A stretch of DNA of 64,000 bases from Peromyscus leucopus (Eukaryota > Chordata > Mammalia > Rodentia > Cricetidae): assembly GCF_004664715.2 (NCBI RefSeq), contig NC_051067.1:69520982-69584981 (forward strand). The letters run 5' to 3'. A model generated the notes under the pieces. That model was not told the DNA's origin. It saw only the letters and a list, made by a program, of their open reading frames with translations, and ran no database searches. The position numbers were made by a program, and so were the translations under genes. The stretch's first letter is position 1, and each line of letters opens with the position of its first letter. This document shows, piece by piece, positions 26,216 to 39,439 of this stretch.

Positions 26216-27169
26216 GTTCATTTACACATATACGGTTTGAAGAAATGAAATAAAACTTTTAAGTGATATAAAAATCTTTCTCAATAAAAATATTTCAGCT
26301 TCTGATTATCATTTACCCATGAAAAGCTAAAATAGCTAACCCCAAATTGAAAATATTTCATAAATAAAGATTCAAATTGCTAAAACATATTTCAAGACAG
26401 ACTCTGGTACTTGAAAAGCCATATTTTAGATCAGTCATCAAAGAAATATTTTCTTCATAATACTGGAATAACCTGCCTGATTTTAAATGTTCATCACTCC
26501 TAGTAAACTCAAACTTAATGTTCGCATTTCTAATTTAAATATTCTCATTAGATAATCAATTTCCTATCCTCCAGCTGTGTGCTGTGACCTTGCATAAAAA
26601 CTGGAATGGAGTGAAGGATGTTCTATGATTAAGGGACACTCTTCCTGGGAGAGAAACTTGCATGTTTTCAGAGAAGATAAAAGTAGTGTGTGGTGGTACC
26701 TCAGAGCAGAAGGCAAGCAACCAAAGTGATCTAGCTCCTACAGGCAACTGCTTGGAAGGAAGTTTAGGAAAGACAATGGAAAATGTCAATGAAAATGCCC
26801 TTTATTGTTGTGAGGGGTGTTTTAAAGTTTAAGTTCTCATCTAAGTCTCAAAAAACACCTTCCTGGAAACCCTGGAACTGGTCATTTCTGGAGATAACTA
26901 TATTGACAAATGCACTATGCCCAAATGTTTGGTCTCATTTAGGGATAGATATTAGTTCTTGGGTTTCAAAACCAGGAATTCATATAACTTTTATTTCATT
27001 AGCATAATAGCTTATACTTCATATCCTACTTAAAAAGTACACCATCTACTTCTGTACATTTAATCCCCAGGACTGTTTAAGTTTCTTCCTGACCGTGTGC
27101 TTTGTGTATGTGTGTACAAGAGTGTACATGTGGCATGCCATTGTGTTCCTTCTCAGGTCTTTGATGGGA

Positions 27170-27478
27170 TTGAAGACTAGCAGTTATAGTTACAACTTAG
27201 TATATATAACGTCTTCGATATAACATATTAAGTATTATCTTCAGGTTCTTTAGGGTAGGACACCTTTTGGAATGATCTTTATAACATGCCATTTACCTAT
27301 GCTCTATACTTCTCTGGATTTTAGTATATGTTTCTTGCTTGATATTGTTTGCATTGGTTGTAGTTCCATCTTATCTAGGTCATTATCCCTCATTATTCCT
27401 GGACAATATTTGATAACCATTTGTATGTAGTCTTGTATTAGTTGAGAACCTTCTTATTTAGACAAAAAAAGGGGGAGA
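27170..27478 (+). mobile_element. ERV 3' internal segment with polypurine tract
   Basis: AT-rich non-coding sequence ending in a strong polypurine tract (aaaaaaagggggaga, 27463-27478) immediately before an LTR. Its left border is approximate and no reading frame is recognisable. Confidence 0.5.
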
Positions 27479-27781
27479 TGTAGTAGGTAGCCATTCCAGC
27501 TTGGATCTGGAAGTTCCAAACCCCACTGAGACTCTGGCAACTGTCACACCTACGAGGTGGGGCCAGGGGAGGCGCCTGGAGCCCCGAGTTCTGAATGGGC
27601 AAGCCCTCTCTGTTCCGGGACCCTGAACAGTAGAGGTGGACCTAGCAGAGCTCCAGAGAACACCACTGGACTGTGATACACTTTCCCCAGACCCCGCGAC
27701 CTACCTATGCCTTAATTTGTAAGTTACCCACTAAATAAATCTTCCTTTTAACTACGTGGAATGGCCTTAATAATTTCACCA
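27479..27781 (+). mobile_element. ERV LTR (about 300 bp)
   Basis: Starts TGTAGTAGGTAGCC directly after a polypurine tract and ends near ttcacca. It is GC-richer than its surroundings and contains 'ggggccaggggaggcgcctg' and an AATAAA at 27733. Its sequence differs from the other LTRs in this window, so it is a separate family. Confidence 0.75.
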
Positions 27782-27782
27782 A

Positions 27783-28068
27783 TATTGCTGCATGTGTGTG
27801 CATATGCAAACAGAAGGCAGAGGACAATCTCAATGTGCTTTGTTTGAAGCAGGGTCTTGTATTGACCTGAAATGTTGCCAAGTAGCCTAGATTAGCTTGC
27901 CAGTGAGGTCCAGAATCCCACTTGTCTCCACCTCTGGTGTCACTGTGACTGGAATGGCAAACACATGCTCCCACACCCACCATTTCACCTGGGTTCCGGG
28001 AATGGAACTCAAGTTATAACGTTTGGGAGTCAAGTGCTTTATTGGCTGAACTGATGCCTCCTTGCTAG
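27783..28068 (-). mobile_element. B4-type SINE
   Basis: The + strand shows 'gcagggtcttgtattgacct', 'caccatttcacctgggttcc' and 'caagtgctttattggctgaa', which is a reverse B1-like body plus tRNA-like head. Confidence 0.7.
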
Positions 28069-28571
28069 ATTTAACTTAGTGATTGTTAAATCATGGCTTC
28101 CCAACTTCTCAATAACATAATGGATAATAATTTTTGTCTCTGAAGAGGATTAGTCTTAACTGTTCAATGAATATCCTTTAATCTGGTGTAGTTGCTGTTT
28201 GTTTGTTTGTTTGTAACCATCCAGCTCAGAGCTGATGTCTTTTACTTTGTACTCTTAAAAAAGAAGACCACAGAGCATGAAGTAACCATGACTTGAGTGT
28301 TCCAGATATTGACTTTCTTAGGTTCTATTTTCTCCTTACTTTTAAAAATCAGTACCAATCTACATAGATTGGCAGTAGTGAGTGGCTGTTTGATCTTTTT
28401 GATCATCAAATTCAACTTTCCTTATAATGTATAGCATTAGTTTTTTGTTACACACAGATTTATTATTATTGAATTTTCATACCTCAATGGTTAAAACTCA
28501 AATCCAAATAAAAGGCAAAATTAAAACATAATCAAATAATAAATTTACCACATGACTACATTACTTTAACA

Positions 28572-28690
28572 AATCGATGAATGTGATATGGCTCATGTCC
28601 ACAGTCTCAGCACATGGGCCAAGATAGATTGGTTACAAGGTTAAGGTCAGCTTGGGATACAGAAGCAAAACTGTCTCCAAAGAAGAAAAG
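28572..28690 (+). mobile_element. Old B1-like SINE
   Basis: Contains 'tgatatggctcatgtccaca', 'ctcagcacatgggccaagat' and 'actgtctccaaagaag'. It is strongly diverged. Confidence 0.55.
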
Positions 28691-30182
28691 AAGTATTTAG
28701 TTAAATACATAGCACTGGTACTGATGATCATTTTGTATCTTGAAATTTGGGGGAACATTTTGGGAAAAAAAACCCAGTATATTTCATGATAACTAAAAAT
28801 ATATTACCCAGCTGAAGTAGAATACTAATTAAATATACCAATAAATATTATTTCCCAACATAAAATATACTGTTGGAGCCCCAGTGGCACTCCTATTAAA
28901 ACAGGGAGTGAACCAAGACTGTGAAACCCAATATTATGTGACATTTCTAGTTAATTCACAGTGGTAAACACATAAACAAGAGATAGGATTATTAGCAAGA
29001 GAAACAAGCTGTAAATTGTAAATAAAGGATCCGTTTACAAAACAATTACACAAATCAATAGCTCTCTGTATCAGAAATAGCCATGGAGACAATACAATAC
29101 TAAAACCTAAATAACAGCAAAAATAGTTAAACTAGTCTCCGTCAGATTTAATAATGTGTGGAATCTGCATAAGGGAAACACTGAAATGCTGACAAGCTGC
29201 TTAAATTCGACCTGGATACACTCTAGTGTCTGAAAAGCTCGAATGTATTAAGACTTCAATTATTTCCACATCAATTCTGTCAAATGCACAAGGAGGCTAT
29301 TATTTGGAACATCAGAGTATGATTATAAAATCACAGAGAAGAAGAAATGAGACTGTTCTAGAAAATAAGATCAGTGTATGAAAATGTAAGCACTAGGCAT
29401 GCTCTGTATGTGTGGCCCTAGGCATCTTTCTTATCTATTTTAAAGAAATAAATACTTTTAAAATGCAGGTCTTATTTCCTGTTATATATCAAAGTAAACT
29501 CAAGAGGGGTATAGAGAAATACTATACCAAAGAATTAAAATATTGAGATATTCAGTATAGAAAATTATATATTTCTCTATGGAATTCATGTTTTGTATTA
29601 AATAGCAAATTACAGACATGTGAAATACGTAACAATTTGAAAGTCTTGGTTCATATCAATACAAAAAATGATTAGCAAAATGGAAGAAATAGTAGATAAA
29701 AATATGTAATCACCTGCCATATAACATTTTACGTTAATGCAAAGGAATACAGTAAGTATTTATAATGTTAGCTTTCCATAGAGAATTGGAATGTAACTCA
29801 GTTGAGTACTTGCATGTAGGTAGGTCAGTTCCTAAAAATTTAAAAACAGATAAGCAGAAAACAAATTAAAAATAGATACAATGACACATATTTTCATCTA
29901 TACTTGGAATAATTTTATGGTCGTAAAATGAAGTTTATCCTGTTATTCTCCATTATTTCTTAAGAAATCATTTATAGACATGAAAAGAATAACTAAATTA
30001 CTACATGTAGAAAAGTGAGGTTAATATTGAGATAACAGTTTGATTACTATAAAGATATAAGTAAATATGCTTCAATGACTGACTAAAAAAATTAACTAAT
30101 TAGCACTGATGCTCAGTGTTATCTCTTTTTTTAATTTATGTTGTTTATTTTGGTTTTGGTTTTGGTTTGCTTGTTTTCTTTT

Positions 30183-30311
30183 TACAGGGTCTCACTATGT
30201 GTTCCTTCTGGAACTTTCTATGTAGACCAGGCTAGCATAGAACTCAGAATGATCCTTCTGCTTCTACCTCTGAGTGCTGAGACTAAAGGCATGCATCACC
30301 ACACCCATACC
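30183..30311 (-). mobile_element. B1 SINE
   Basis: The + strand reads 'cagggtctcactatgtgttc', 'gaccaggctagcatagaact', 'gtgctgagactaaaggcatg' and 'catcaccacaccca'. Confidence 0.8.
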
Positions 30312-30654
30312 CTTTTTCTGTAAATTTCTAATAAAATGGCTAGTCAAAAGAATTCATGGTATGATTATGAAGGAATGAATATTATTTAACATATAAAATA
30401 CTTGTTGGACAGTGTTTTTAAACTGGGGCTCTCTATAGGGGACGGGGAACATGATACCAACTACTCAGTAAATTGCAACCAGAATGTTTAAAAAAAAAAA
30501 GGAATTAGAATGAAATAGAAAACATATCTGTGTTTCACGTGGACATTTGGAAATAAAATAAAACAGAAAAAAAAATGCAAGCATACCTAGCATCAGTATA
30601 TACACAGACACTTTATTTGAAGTATATTTCTCATGTGATGTTTTAAAAAGTGTT

Positions 30655-30855
30655 TGAAAGTCTTCTGTGTTGGATGTTCTTTGTGTACATGTGTGTGCAT
30701 GCCACAGGCTAATGCCAGACATCTTCCTCAACGGTTTTCAACCTGTGTTTAGAGACAGAGATTTTCACTGAATCTGGAGTTCACTGCTTAAACGGACTGG
30801 CTGAGCAGAAAGCTCAGGAGATCTGCCTGTCTCTATCCCCATCCTCCTTGGAGTA
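30655..30855 (-). mobile_element. Diverged B4/B1-like SINE
   Basis: Weak reverse-strand resemblance ('gtgtacatgtgtgtgcatgc', 'gagttcactgcttaaacgga' and 'gagatctgcctgtctctatc'). Confidence 0.4.
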
Positions 30856-31954
30856 CTCCATTTTGTCAGGAATGAAGATTTCTGAAAGTCCTTACTTTGC
30901 ATTTGTAACCCTTTCTCGTGCAATTGACTGCCTACCTGAAATCCACTGATTTCTTCACTATTTCTCTCTCTACTTGTTTAAAAAAGAAAGGAAAAACAAA
31001 AAGTAAACTCAATATCCAGGCAAAGGACTTGGAGTTATAAAATTATGAAAGACAGGATGCTTTATAATGAAGGATCCTTGCACTCATTACACAGCCAAAC
31101 TTGCGTCATTTACCACTAAGCAGCTGTCTCACCGGGAGAACTGGCACTTCTGAGTTCAGTAGAGAACAGAGGTGCATGTTAAAATTATCAACAAAAACAA
31201 TATTGAAGTCTTTTTCTCAGGTTATTTTCTTCAAATAGATTTTTAACTATTTCCTAATGAAGAAATGTTTTATTCTTGGGTACCTCCTAAGCAGTAGTTA
31301 AACATTTTTAATGATGCCATTTAACAAATAATTTAATATATAACCTAAATCAAATAACCTCAATTACTTTGATGTAAACACACTAGTAGTTAACATCTGT
31401 GTGCCTTTTCTGACTCCTTTGCTCTAATCTGGGATTTGTGGATTGCTGCATGTAAAACTGACTTTGCATCATGATTTCAAGCACATTTCATTGAGCTCTC
31501 ACACGTTTACCATTCTCTCAAGGCCCAGAAAATTCAAAATTGAGATGATTTTGCCACCATGAGCAGTGGCTTTTAACCAGAATGCTTTATGAAAAGATTA
31601 ACCTAGCATCCAGATAAGCCTGAGTATTGGTTCTTTCTGGTGTTAATTCTTGCCTGCTGTGAAACTCAAGAGTCTAGTCCTTAGCGGGTGACATGGGAAT
31701 AAGAACTTCAGCATGAAACGTCGATTGTGAAAATCTTTTCTTTTCCCCTGTGGAAAAACAGATCAGTGAAAGATAAGTTAACAATGGCATGTTTCTTTAA
31801 CAGTTTTTTGGAGGACAGGAATAATGTAGATTTCTGACTTAGCAGAATGGGAGAATGAATATCCCTGATGTTGTTATGTTTGGCAAATATTTATTAGAGT
31901 TAATATATATTCAAGACCTGAAAAAAAATTGAGCCTTTACTGTGTGATATCTGT

Positions 31955-32026
31955 GTGTTTGTGTATGTGCGTGTGCGTGTGCATGTGCGTGCGTGCGTGC
32001 GTGTGCGTGTGCGTGTGCGTGTGCGT

Positions 32027-32064
<38 letters not shown>
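31955..32064. repeat. Compound (GTGC)n(GT)n repeat
   Basis: About 110 bp of perfectly alternating purine-pyrimidine sequence, (GTGCGT)n passing into (GT)n. This is the classic Z-DNA-forming type. Confidence 0.95.
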
Positions 32065-32067
<3 letters not shown>

Positions 32068-33479
32068 CATCATATATGAAGGACATCATCAGAGATATCC
32101 ATATTAGGTGATTTCATCCCTATTTTCCATTGAACTTCTCACTTAGAGAAACTTTCCTCAATTCTGCAGAGAACTATACTTATTTACACTAAATTATGAT
32201 TTTGAGCTATAGTTAACACCAAGAGCTTTATTCAAAGAAAATACATAAGGCTTTGAAAAGGGAAGAGGAAGAGAAAGAGGGGGAAAGAGACAAAAAAGAA
32301 CAATAGGTTGCTGAATATGGTCACAGTGCCTTCAACACATGTATGAAAATGTAACAAACCTGATACTCTACAGTTAACAATGCATTTAAAAAAATAAGTC
32401 ACATTCTTACAGCATACAGCACATTTTTATATATCAAGGTGAAATTTCATAATTAGTCCTGAAATATTGTCAGCCTACTAGGGTGGTGATAGATTCATCC
32501 GTCATTCTTGCTTTACCAGAGATGTGTGCCATGAGTCTTAAAGAATCATGTTATTGACTTAAGAAGATGTTTGTGGGATAAAAATTTTATTACCACACCT
32601 AAACCAATTAAGAATGGCAGGCACACCCCATACTGAAAATGACATATCATTTATTTTACTAAATTTGATTTAAAAGTATTGATGATAAAGGTCAACATTT
32701 TAAATTTTATAAACTACTTTCCAAGCTTAAACATTCTAAGATTTCAAAAGAATAGTGTTTCCCATCACTTACCTTCCACACCATATTATGTACCTCACCC
32801 TGGAGAGTTTGCTAAAAACAAAATCACCGAGCTCCAATTGCCAGAGAATCTTGCTCAGTTCACTCAGTTAGCAGGCATCACAGATGAACAGTGTTAAAAT
32901 ACTGGAAAATCAATATACTAAGACATGCCATGGCCAAGGTCACTCTTTGTGGGATTGTACTGAGGACGAGGAGTTAAAAAGCATCTCAATGGAGACAGGA
33001 AAGTCTTCCCCAGAGTGCTTCCTTTTTATTTTCATAGAGTTTAGAAATAATATAAATTTATATAGCATACATGTATTTGCTCACCAATTGCTGTTAGGTA
33101 CTATTTAGATCAGTAATTTTAAAAGAAAATAAGGAAAGAAAACCTCAGTTTTACTCATTTTCTATGAGGTATGTCTGTATATACATATGTATCATATAAT
33201 TTCAGGTACATGTGCACATGTCTGCACACATGAATGTAGAGACCATAGATTGGTGTTGGACGTCTTTCTTAATCCCTCCTTTACTGTTTGAAACATCATC
33301 TAACAGCTAAACAAGCCAACCACCAAGCCTCAGGGGTTGTTTTTAATACTGAAATAATAGCTTTTGAGTGGACACACCAAAACAGACAACCTAAGAAAAT
33401 TGAATGCCAATTTGTCATAAAACAATAGAGGATTTAGAAAAATAAGCAAAAATGTGTATAAGGCAAATTTTAACTCATG

Positions 33480-33680
33480 CCCTTCATTTTAATCATGTTT
33501 TCTTCAGCTGTCTGTGGGTCAGTCAGACCCAATCTCTACTTCCCTGGCACCGTGACTAAGGGTTCATCCTGCTTTGCCCCATTGTTTTCCATATATGCTG
33601 GGTACCTAAACTCAGGTCCTCACACTTGACTGCAAATCCTTTAATGCAGGGAGCCACCTCCCTGGTTCTAGTTTTGCCCA
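33480..33680 (-). mobile_element. Diverged B4-type SINE
   Basis: The + strand contains 'atgctgggtacctaaactca', 'ggtcctcacacttgactgca' and 'ttaatgcagggagccacctc', as in a reverse tRNA-like SINE head. Confidence 0.5.
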
Positions 33681-34012
33681 TTTCTTTGTCATCCTCAGTC
33701 CTTCCCGCCTTCCAATAACTACAGAAAAGTACTAGGCAATGAACTGTGAATAAATAAGCAAGTGAGTTAGTTAATTGACTTCACATAGAGCTTAATTTCA
33801 CACAAGATAACTTGAGGATTGTTTAATAAATCAAGGAAACTGTGTGTTCCTATTTTTCCCTGGTAAATTTAACAAATTAAGTGACTAATTTTTCTAAGTT
33901 AGGATCTTACCCAGTGACACAACTGTAAGATTTGGTACAATTTTATTATAAATTATGTAAGTATATCCAAGTGATACTTTTAAGTGAGAGTATATGAAAA
34001 CAAACTTTATTT

Positions 34013-34104
34013 AAAAATTATCTGTTGCATTTAATTACTGGTGGTTAAGCGACTCCTCAAAATTGTTTTTGGCAAAAAAAAAAAAAAAAAGGTTTATTCA
34101 CACC
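34013..34104. repeat. Direct repeat, left copy
   Basis: 92 bp from 'aaaaattatctgttgcattt' to 'ggtttattcacacc', with a 17-bp A run. It is repeated almost perfectly at 34491-34583; the only differences I see are one G/T and one A in the run. It ends exactly at the LTR. Confidence 0.95.
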
Positions 34105-34484
34105 TGTAGATGTAACCAATTGTCTTATTAAAATAAGAAACACAGAGCCAATGTAAAAGAGAAAGCTCAGAGATAAAATCTTACCTCCTGCAGTGCTCCT
34201 AACTTCCCTGAGAGAGAGCTTCTTCCTGTTTTTCTGTATTTAAATAGTCTTTCTGTTCTGCCTTTTCATTGATTGTAAACCCAACCACATGACTGCCTCG
34301 TCACTGCCTGTAAGTACCGCCCTCCAGGTCTTAAAGGCATATGTCTCCAATACTGGCTTTATCCCTGAACACACAGAAATCTACCTAGCTCTTCTAACCA
34401 CCACGCTCTTGCTATGGCTCTAATAGCTCTGACCCCAGGGCAACTTTATTTATTAACATAAAATTAAAATTACATTTCAGTACA
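34105..34484 (-). mobile_element. Solo LTR (380 bp), antisense
   Basis: The minus strand starts TGTACTGAAATG and ends GGTTACATCTACA, so it has TG...CA ends. It contains AATAAATAAA, 'ttgccctggggtcagagcta' and a B1-box-like 'gcctttaagacct', features shared in outline with the LTRs at 59.4 and 61.3 kb. It is flanked by 92-93-bp direct repeats instead of the normal 4-6-bp duplication. Confidence 0.75.
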
Positions 34485-34490
34485 AATATT

Positions 34491-34583
34491 AAAAATTATC
34501 TGTTGCATTTAATTACTGGTGGTTAAGCTACTCCTCAAAATTGTTTTTGGCAAAAAAAAAAAAAAAAAAGGTTTATTCACACC
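34491..34583. repeat. Direct repeat, right copy
   Basis: 93 bp, separated from the LTR by six bases (aatatt). It matches 34013-34104 except for one substitution and one extra A. Confidence 0.95.
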
Positions 34584-35317
34584 TACCAAAAATGAGTATC
34601 AACACATTCTTTACTGTTTAAAAGTGGACAGATAAAAAAGAAGATGCAACAGTCATCTCACTAGCCCAGAAATAAATAGGCACCACATCCCACAGTGTCA
34701 CTGAGCAGCAGCAATAGCTGCCGCCACCTGGAGATCCCCAGCATCAGGATGCCAGAGCCCACATGGACACTGAGGACACCCTTGAGCTTGTTCAATGCAG
34801 GTGTTTGGTGTAATGCAGCCAGGCTTCAATGGGTCAATCTTTCAATGGGTCAGTCTGGAGGAAATGATAAATATGGTCTGTCTTGTTGACAGGAATGTTG
34901 TTTTCACATTCCATTTGAATTAAATTATGCTCTTTCAGGCAGAGCTTTGTCTCTGGTGAGGATTCTTAGAAAAAGCCATCATGTGAACTCATTGCACAAC
35001 GAAGAGCAAAAGGAAGGTTGCAAATTAAAACCATAAGAAATATTAAATAAAAATTGGATGACATATTTATTTTGCTAAGTCAATAAATTCCTGTTATATT
35101 AAAATATGTCACCACATTCTTAACTATAAATATATATTCAATTATTAAAATTAAGGGGAAGTATAAATATCCTTAATACCAATAGACTGTCAAAGCTAAT
35201 TTGAATTTCTATACAAAAAAGATTGTCAGAGTCAGATAGATTAGATATAATCAGTATAAGATTCTGACTTAAATTTAAAATGATCTCAATTAAATTTAGC
35301 CATTAAGTCATGAGTAA

Positions 35318-35397
35318 ATGGGGCTTGGTAGATAACTCAGTGGGTAAGAACACTTGTTACACAAGTTTAAGGGTCTGAGTTTAAATCCTCAAAATTC
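35318..35397 (+). mobile_element. B2/B4-type SINE head
   Basis: 'ggggcttggtagataactca' and 'gtgggtaagaacacttgtta' are the tRNA-like head of a rodent SINE. It abuts the end of the L1 that follows. Confidence 0.7.
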
Positions 35398-35401
35398 TAT
35401 T

Positions 35402-37455
35402 TTTCTTTGTTAATTTTCTTTATTAAGAAATTTTTTATTCATATTACATACCAACCACAGATTCTCCCTCTCATCCCTCCTCCCACTCCCCCCTCCCAGC
35501 CTTCTCCCCACAAACCATCCCCACATCCCCTCCTCTGAAAAGACAAGGTGGAGTCAGCAAAGCCTGGTATATTCAGTTGAGACAAGCCCAAACCCTTCCC
35601 CACCACATCAAGGCTGTGCAAGGTGTCCCACCATAGGTAATGGGCTCCAAAAAGCCAGATTGTTTATCAGGGATAAATTCTGATCCCACTGCCAAAGGCC
35701 CCTTATGTAGACCAAGCTGTCTGTTTTATATAGAGGACCTAGTCCAGTCCCATGCAGGCTCCCATGAACTAAAGTTCATGAGTTCCTACTACCTTGGTTA
35801 GGTTGTATCTGTAGATTTCCCCATCATGACCTTGATGCCCCTTGCTCATAGAATTCTTCTTCCCTCTCTTCAACTGGACTCCTGGAGCTCGTCCTGATGC
35901 TTGGCTATGGATCTCTGAATCTGCTTCTATCAGTTACTGGATGAAGGCTCTATGATGACAGTTAGGGTATTCACCAATCTGCTTACCTGGGTAGGCCAGC
36001 TTAGCCACCCTCTCCACTATGGCCAGTAGTCTAAGATGGAGTCATCTGTGTGGATTCCTGAGAACTTCCTTCACACCAGATTTCTCCTTATCTCCATGAT
36101 GTCTCCCTTTGTCAAGATATCTTTTTTATTGCTCTCCTACTCTGTCCCTGTTCCAGCTCGACCATCCCATTCCCTTATGTTCTCATCCCCCACCCTCTAC
36201 CCTCTATTTTCCCCCCCTTTGCCCCCAGGTTACTCAGGAGAGCCTATTTATTTCCCTTTCCTAGGGCAATCCATGAATCCCTCTTAGGGTCCTCCTTCTT
36301 AGCTAGCTTCTCTGGCACTGTAGATTGTAGTCTGGTTATCCTTTGCTTTACAACTAATATCCACTTATGAGTGCATACATACAATGCTTGTATTTCTAAA
36401 TCTGAGTCACCTCATTCAGGATGATATTTTCTAGTTTAATCCATTTGCCTGCAAATTTCATGATGTCATTGCTTTTTTGCTCCTGAGTAGTACTCCACTG
36501 TGTAAGTGCACCACATTTTTTTATCCATTCTTCAATTGAGGAGCATCTATGTTGTTTCCAAGTTCTGGCTATTATGGATAATGCTGCAATGAACATAGTT
36601 GTGCAAGTATCCTTGTGGTATGATTGAGCATTCCTTAGGTATATGCCAAAGAATGGTATCATTTCGGTCTTGAGGTAGATGGAGTCCCAATTTTCTGAGA
36701 AACCGCCATACTGATTTCCAAAGTGGCTGCACAAGTTTGCACTCCCACCAACAGTGTAGAGGTGTTCCTTTTGTTCCACATCCTCTCCAACATAGGCTGT
36801 CATTAGTGTTTTTGATCTTAGCCATTCTGACATGTGTAAGATGGTGTCTTAGAGTTGTTTTGATTTGCATTTCCCTGATGACTAAGGATGTTGAGTATTC
36901 CTTCAATATCTTTTGTCCATTTGAGATTCTTCTGTTGAGAATTCTCTTTTTAGATCTTTAGCCCATTTTTTAAATTGGATTGTTTGGTATTTTGATGTCT
37001 AGTTTCTTGAGTTCTTTATATATTTTGGAAATCAGTCCTCTGTCAAATGTGAGGTTGGTGAAGATCTTTTCCCATTCTGTAGGCTGTCATTTTGTCTTAT
37101 TTACAGTGTCTTTTGCCTTACAGAAGATTTTCAGTTTCAGGAGGTCCCATTTATTAATTGTTGTTCTCAGTGTCTGTGCTACTGGTGTTATATTCAGAAT
37201 GTGATCTCCTTGTGCCAAGGTGTTCAAGGCTACTTCCTACTTTCTCTTCTATCAGGTTCAGGGTAACTGGATTTATGTTGAGGTCTTTGATCCACTTAGA
37301 CTTGAGTTTTATGCATGGCAATAGATATGGATCTGTTTGCAATTTTCTACATGTTGACATCCAGTTATACCAATACCATTTGTTGAAGATGCTTTCTTTT
37401 TTCCATTATACAATTTTGACTGCTTTGTCAAAAATCAGGTGTGCATATGTGTGCA
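35402..37455 (-). mobile_element. L1 LINE, 5'-truncated, 2.05 kb
   Basis: This is the longest L1 piece in the window. On the minus strand it holds about 1.1 kb of ORF2 C-terminal region (37455-36390) followed by the 3' UTR. Recognisable ORF2 words include IKDLNINPVTLNLIEEKVGS, LLHCWWEC-like [20 protein letters not shown] and NDIMKFAGKW. These lie in different frames, so the reading frame is broken by frameshifts and the element is inactive. It is antisense to PLXDC2. Confidence 0.95.
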
Positions 37456-37484
37456 ATAAAATCCCCAAAATTCTTGACAAGAGC

Positions 37485-37770
37485 TGAATATAGTCACTTA
37501 CACACCTGAGACCCTAGTGCTTTGGGAGGCTGGAGGTAGAGAATATTGGGGCTTGATGGCCACCAGCCTAGTTACAGGTTCAGTGAGAAACTTTGTTTGA
37601 AGAGAATAGGGCACTGAGTGATAGAATAGGACAACTGACAATCTCCTCCTGTGAGACCCAGGCATGCACGACCACTAGCATGCATGGACATATGCTATAC
37701 ATACACTCATTCACACACACACACACACACATATGTGCACATACACACACACACATTCACAAACACACAC
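37485..37770 (+). mobile_element. B4-type SINE with (CA)n tail
   Basis: A B1-like core ('ctagtgctttgggaggctgg') and B4-like 3' segment ('gagacccaggcatgcacgac'), ending in (CA)n at 37712-37770. Confidence 0.65.
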
Positions 37771-38549
37771 CCCAAAATTAAATTGTTAAAAAAGATAAAG
37801 GTAAATGAACTGTTTTATGAAGGAGAAAAGCTGAAAAATAAAAATAAAAATAAATTGGCCACAGTACTTACAAAGCTTCATTGGGGGCATGCTCTTGATT
37901 AAAACTACTGGGTCTTAAAAATGAATGTGCTGTAAAGGGTAGATAAAATAGGAAAATATTCCCATTGAAGAAAAGACTGAACAAGATTTTATTGATGTGG
38001 TGCTTGCCAAATCAGATGATTTTTTGGAGTGACCTAATCATGCATAGCTGAACATTTCCCCAAAACATACTCAAGATCCCTGGAGAGACTCACATGGTAC
38101 AAAAAGCTGTTATGCTCAAAGTTGTCATTTATTATAGGTAAAGAAAATGAATTAAAAGTAGGATTGGGAAAAGATTCATAGGACATCGCCCAACAGACCT
38201 TGTGAGACCAGGCATTAGCTTGCAGCTGTTTTCTTTTGGCAGCAATGTGCGACAACGGGAATGTTGTCAACCAAGGAGCTCAGCCTGCTTGGATGTCCAG
38301 GGTTCTCATAGAGGATCAGTCCTGCAGGGATAGAATATGCCTGCCATTCATCTTATTTGTATCTCAGGCTCCAGGTCTCCAAAAAAGCAACCTATTCAGA
38401 ATGGAACAGGGATCTATCTTGGAATAAACTCTGACATTCACAATAAGTCATGTTTTCAGTGTAGTCTATCCTATATAGCCTAAGAGTTAAGATCACCCTA
38501 CTACCCTACTATCAAACAGGTTTTTTTTTTTAACCAGGGTTTAAAGCAA

Positions 38550-38773
38550 AGTTCTCAACCTATGGGTCACAACCCTTTTGTGCGTCAAACAACCCTTTCA
38601 CAAGGGTTGCATATCAGATATCATGCATACCAGATATTTACATTACAACTCATAGAAGTAGCAAAATTACAGTTATGAAGTAGCCACAAAAATAATTTTA
38701 TGGTTGGGTGTTACCATGACATGAGGAACTGTATTTAAAACGTCTCAGCATTGGAAAGATTGAGACTGGCTTA
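38550..38773 (+). mobile_element. URR1-like hAT MITE
   Basis: Terminal inverted repeats 'gttctcaacctatgggtcac' and 'ggaaagattgagac' bound a 224-bp element with the middle 'aattttatggttgggtgtta'. This is a non-autonomous DNA transposon known from rodents. A second copy is at 58.25 kb. Confidence 0.85.
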
Positions 38774-39239
38774 AAGGTTATCCCATGGAAGCTGTTTGAA
38801 GACTTCAACACCTCTGAGTTTAATAACAATCAAGAGTTTACAAGATGGAGATACATAAATAAATGAACAAGAAATAGTTTTAAAATGATGACTACAAATG
38901 ATTTGTAAGCATTTCTTTAGTGATTAACTGGGAAAATAAGGGAAAGAAATCCAACATTATATACTGGTGATTTGTTTATTTTGCTTAGGATTATGTCTGC
39001 ACTGTGTACTGTGGTAGGCCTCAGGGGAGTGAGGTTTTGCTATATGTGATGCTCACAGTGAGTGAGGGAAGTCAACCAATGAATGGTACAGTGTGTCTCG
39101 AGTATTCAGTTCATCTGAAGAAAATGGATGTTGTACTAAACTGAAAATCCGAGAACTATTTATTTACCAGTCTTTTTCTTTCTGTTCCCCTCCTTACATA
39201 CTATGCTTCTTCTCTTCAACTACAATGGGGTCTTTTTGA

Positions 39240-39365
<126 letters not shown>

Positions 39366-39439
39366 TAATTAGAATGGTATCTAATTTAGTTCTTTAAAAA
39401 AAAAGCTATAGACACTGAAAGCAAATCCTTAATGTATGC

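Noticed and set aside
36396..36906. Overlapping open frames of 119 and 145 codons on the minus strand
   Set aside because: These are broken pieces of L1 ORF2, not a host gene; described under the L1 at 35.4-37.5 kb.
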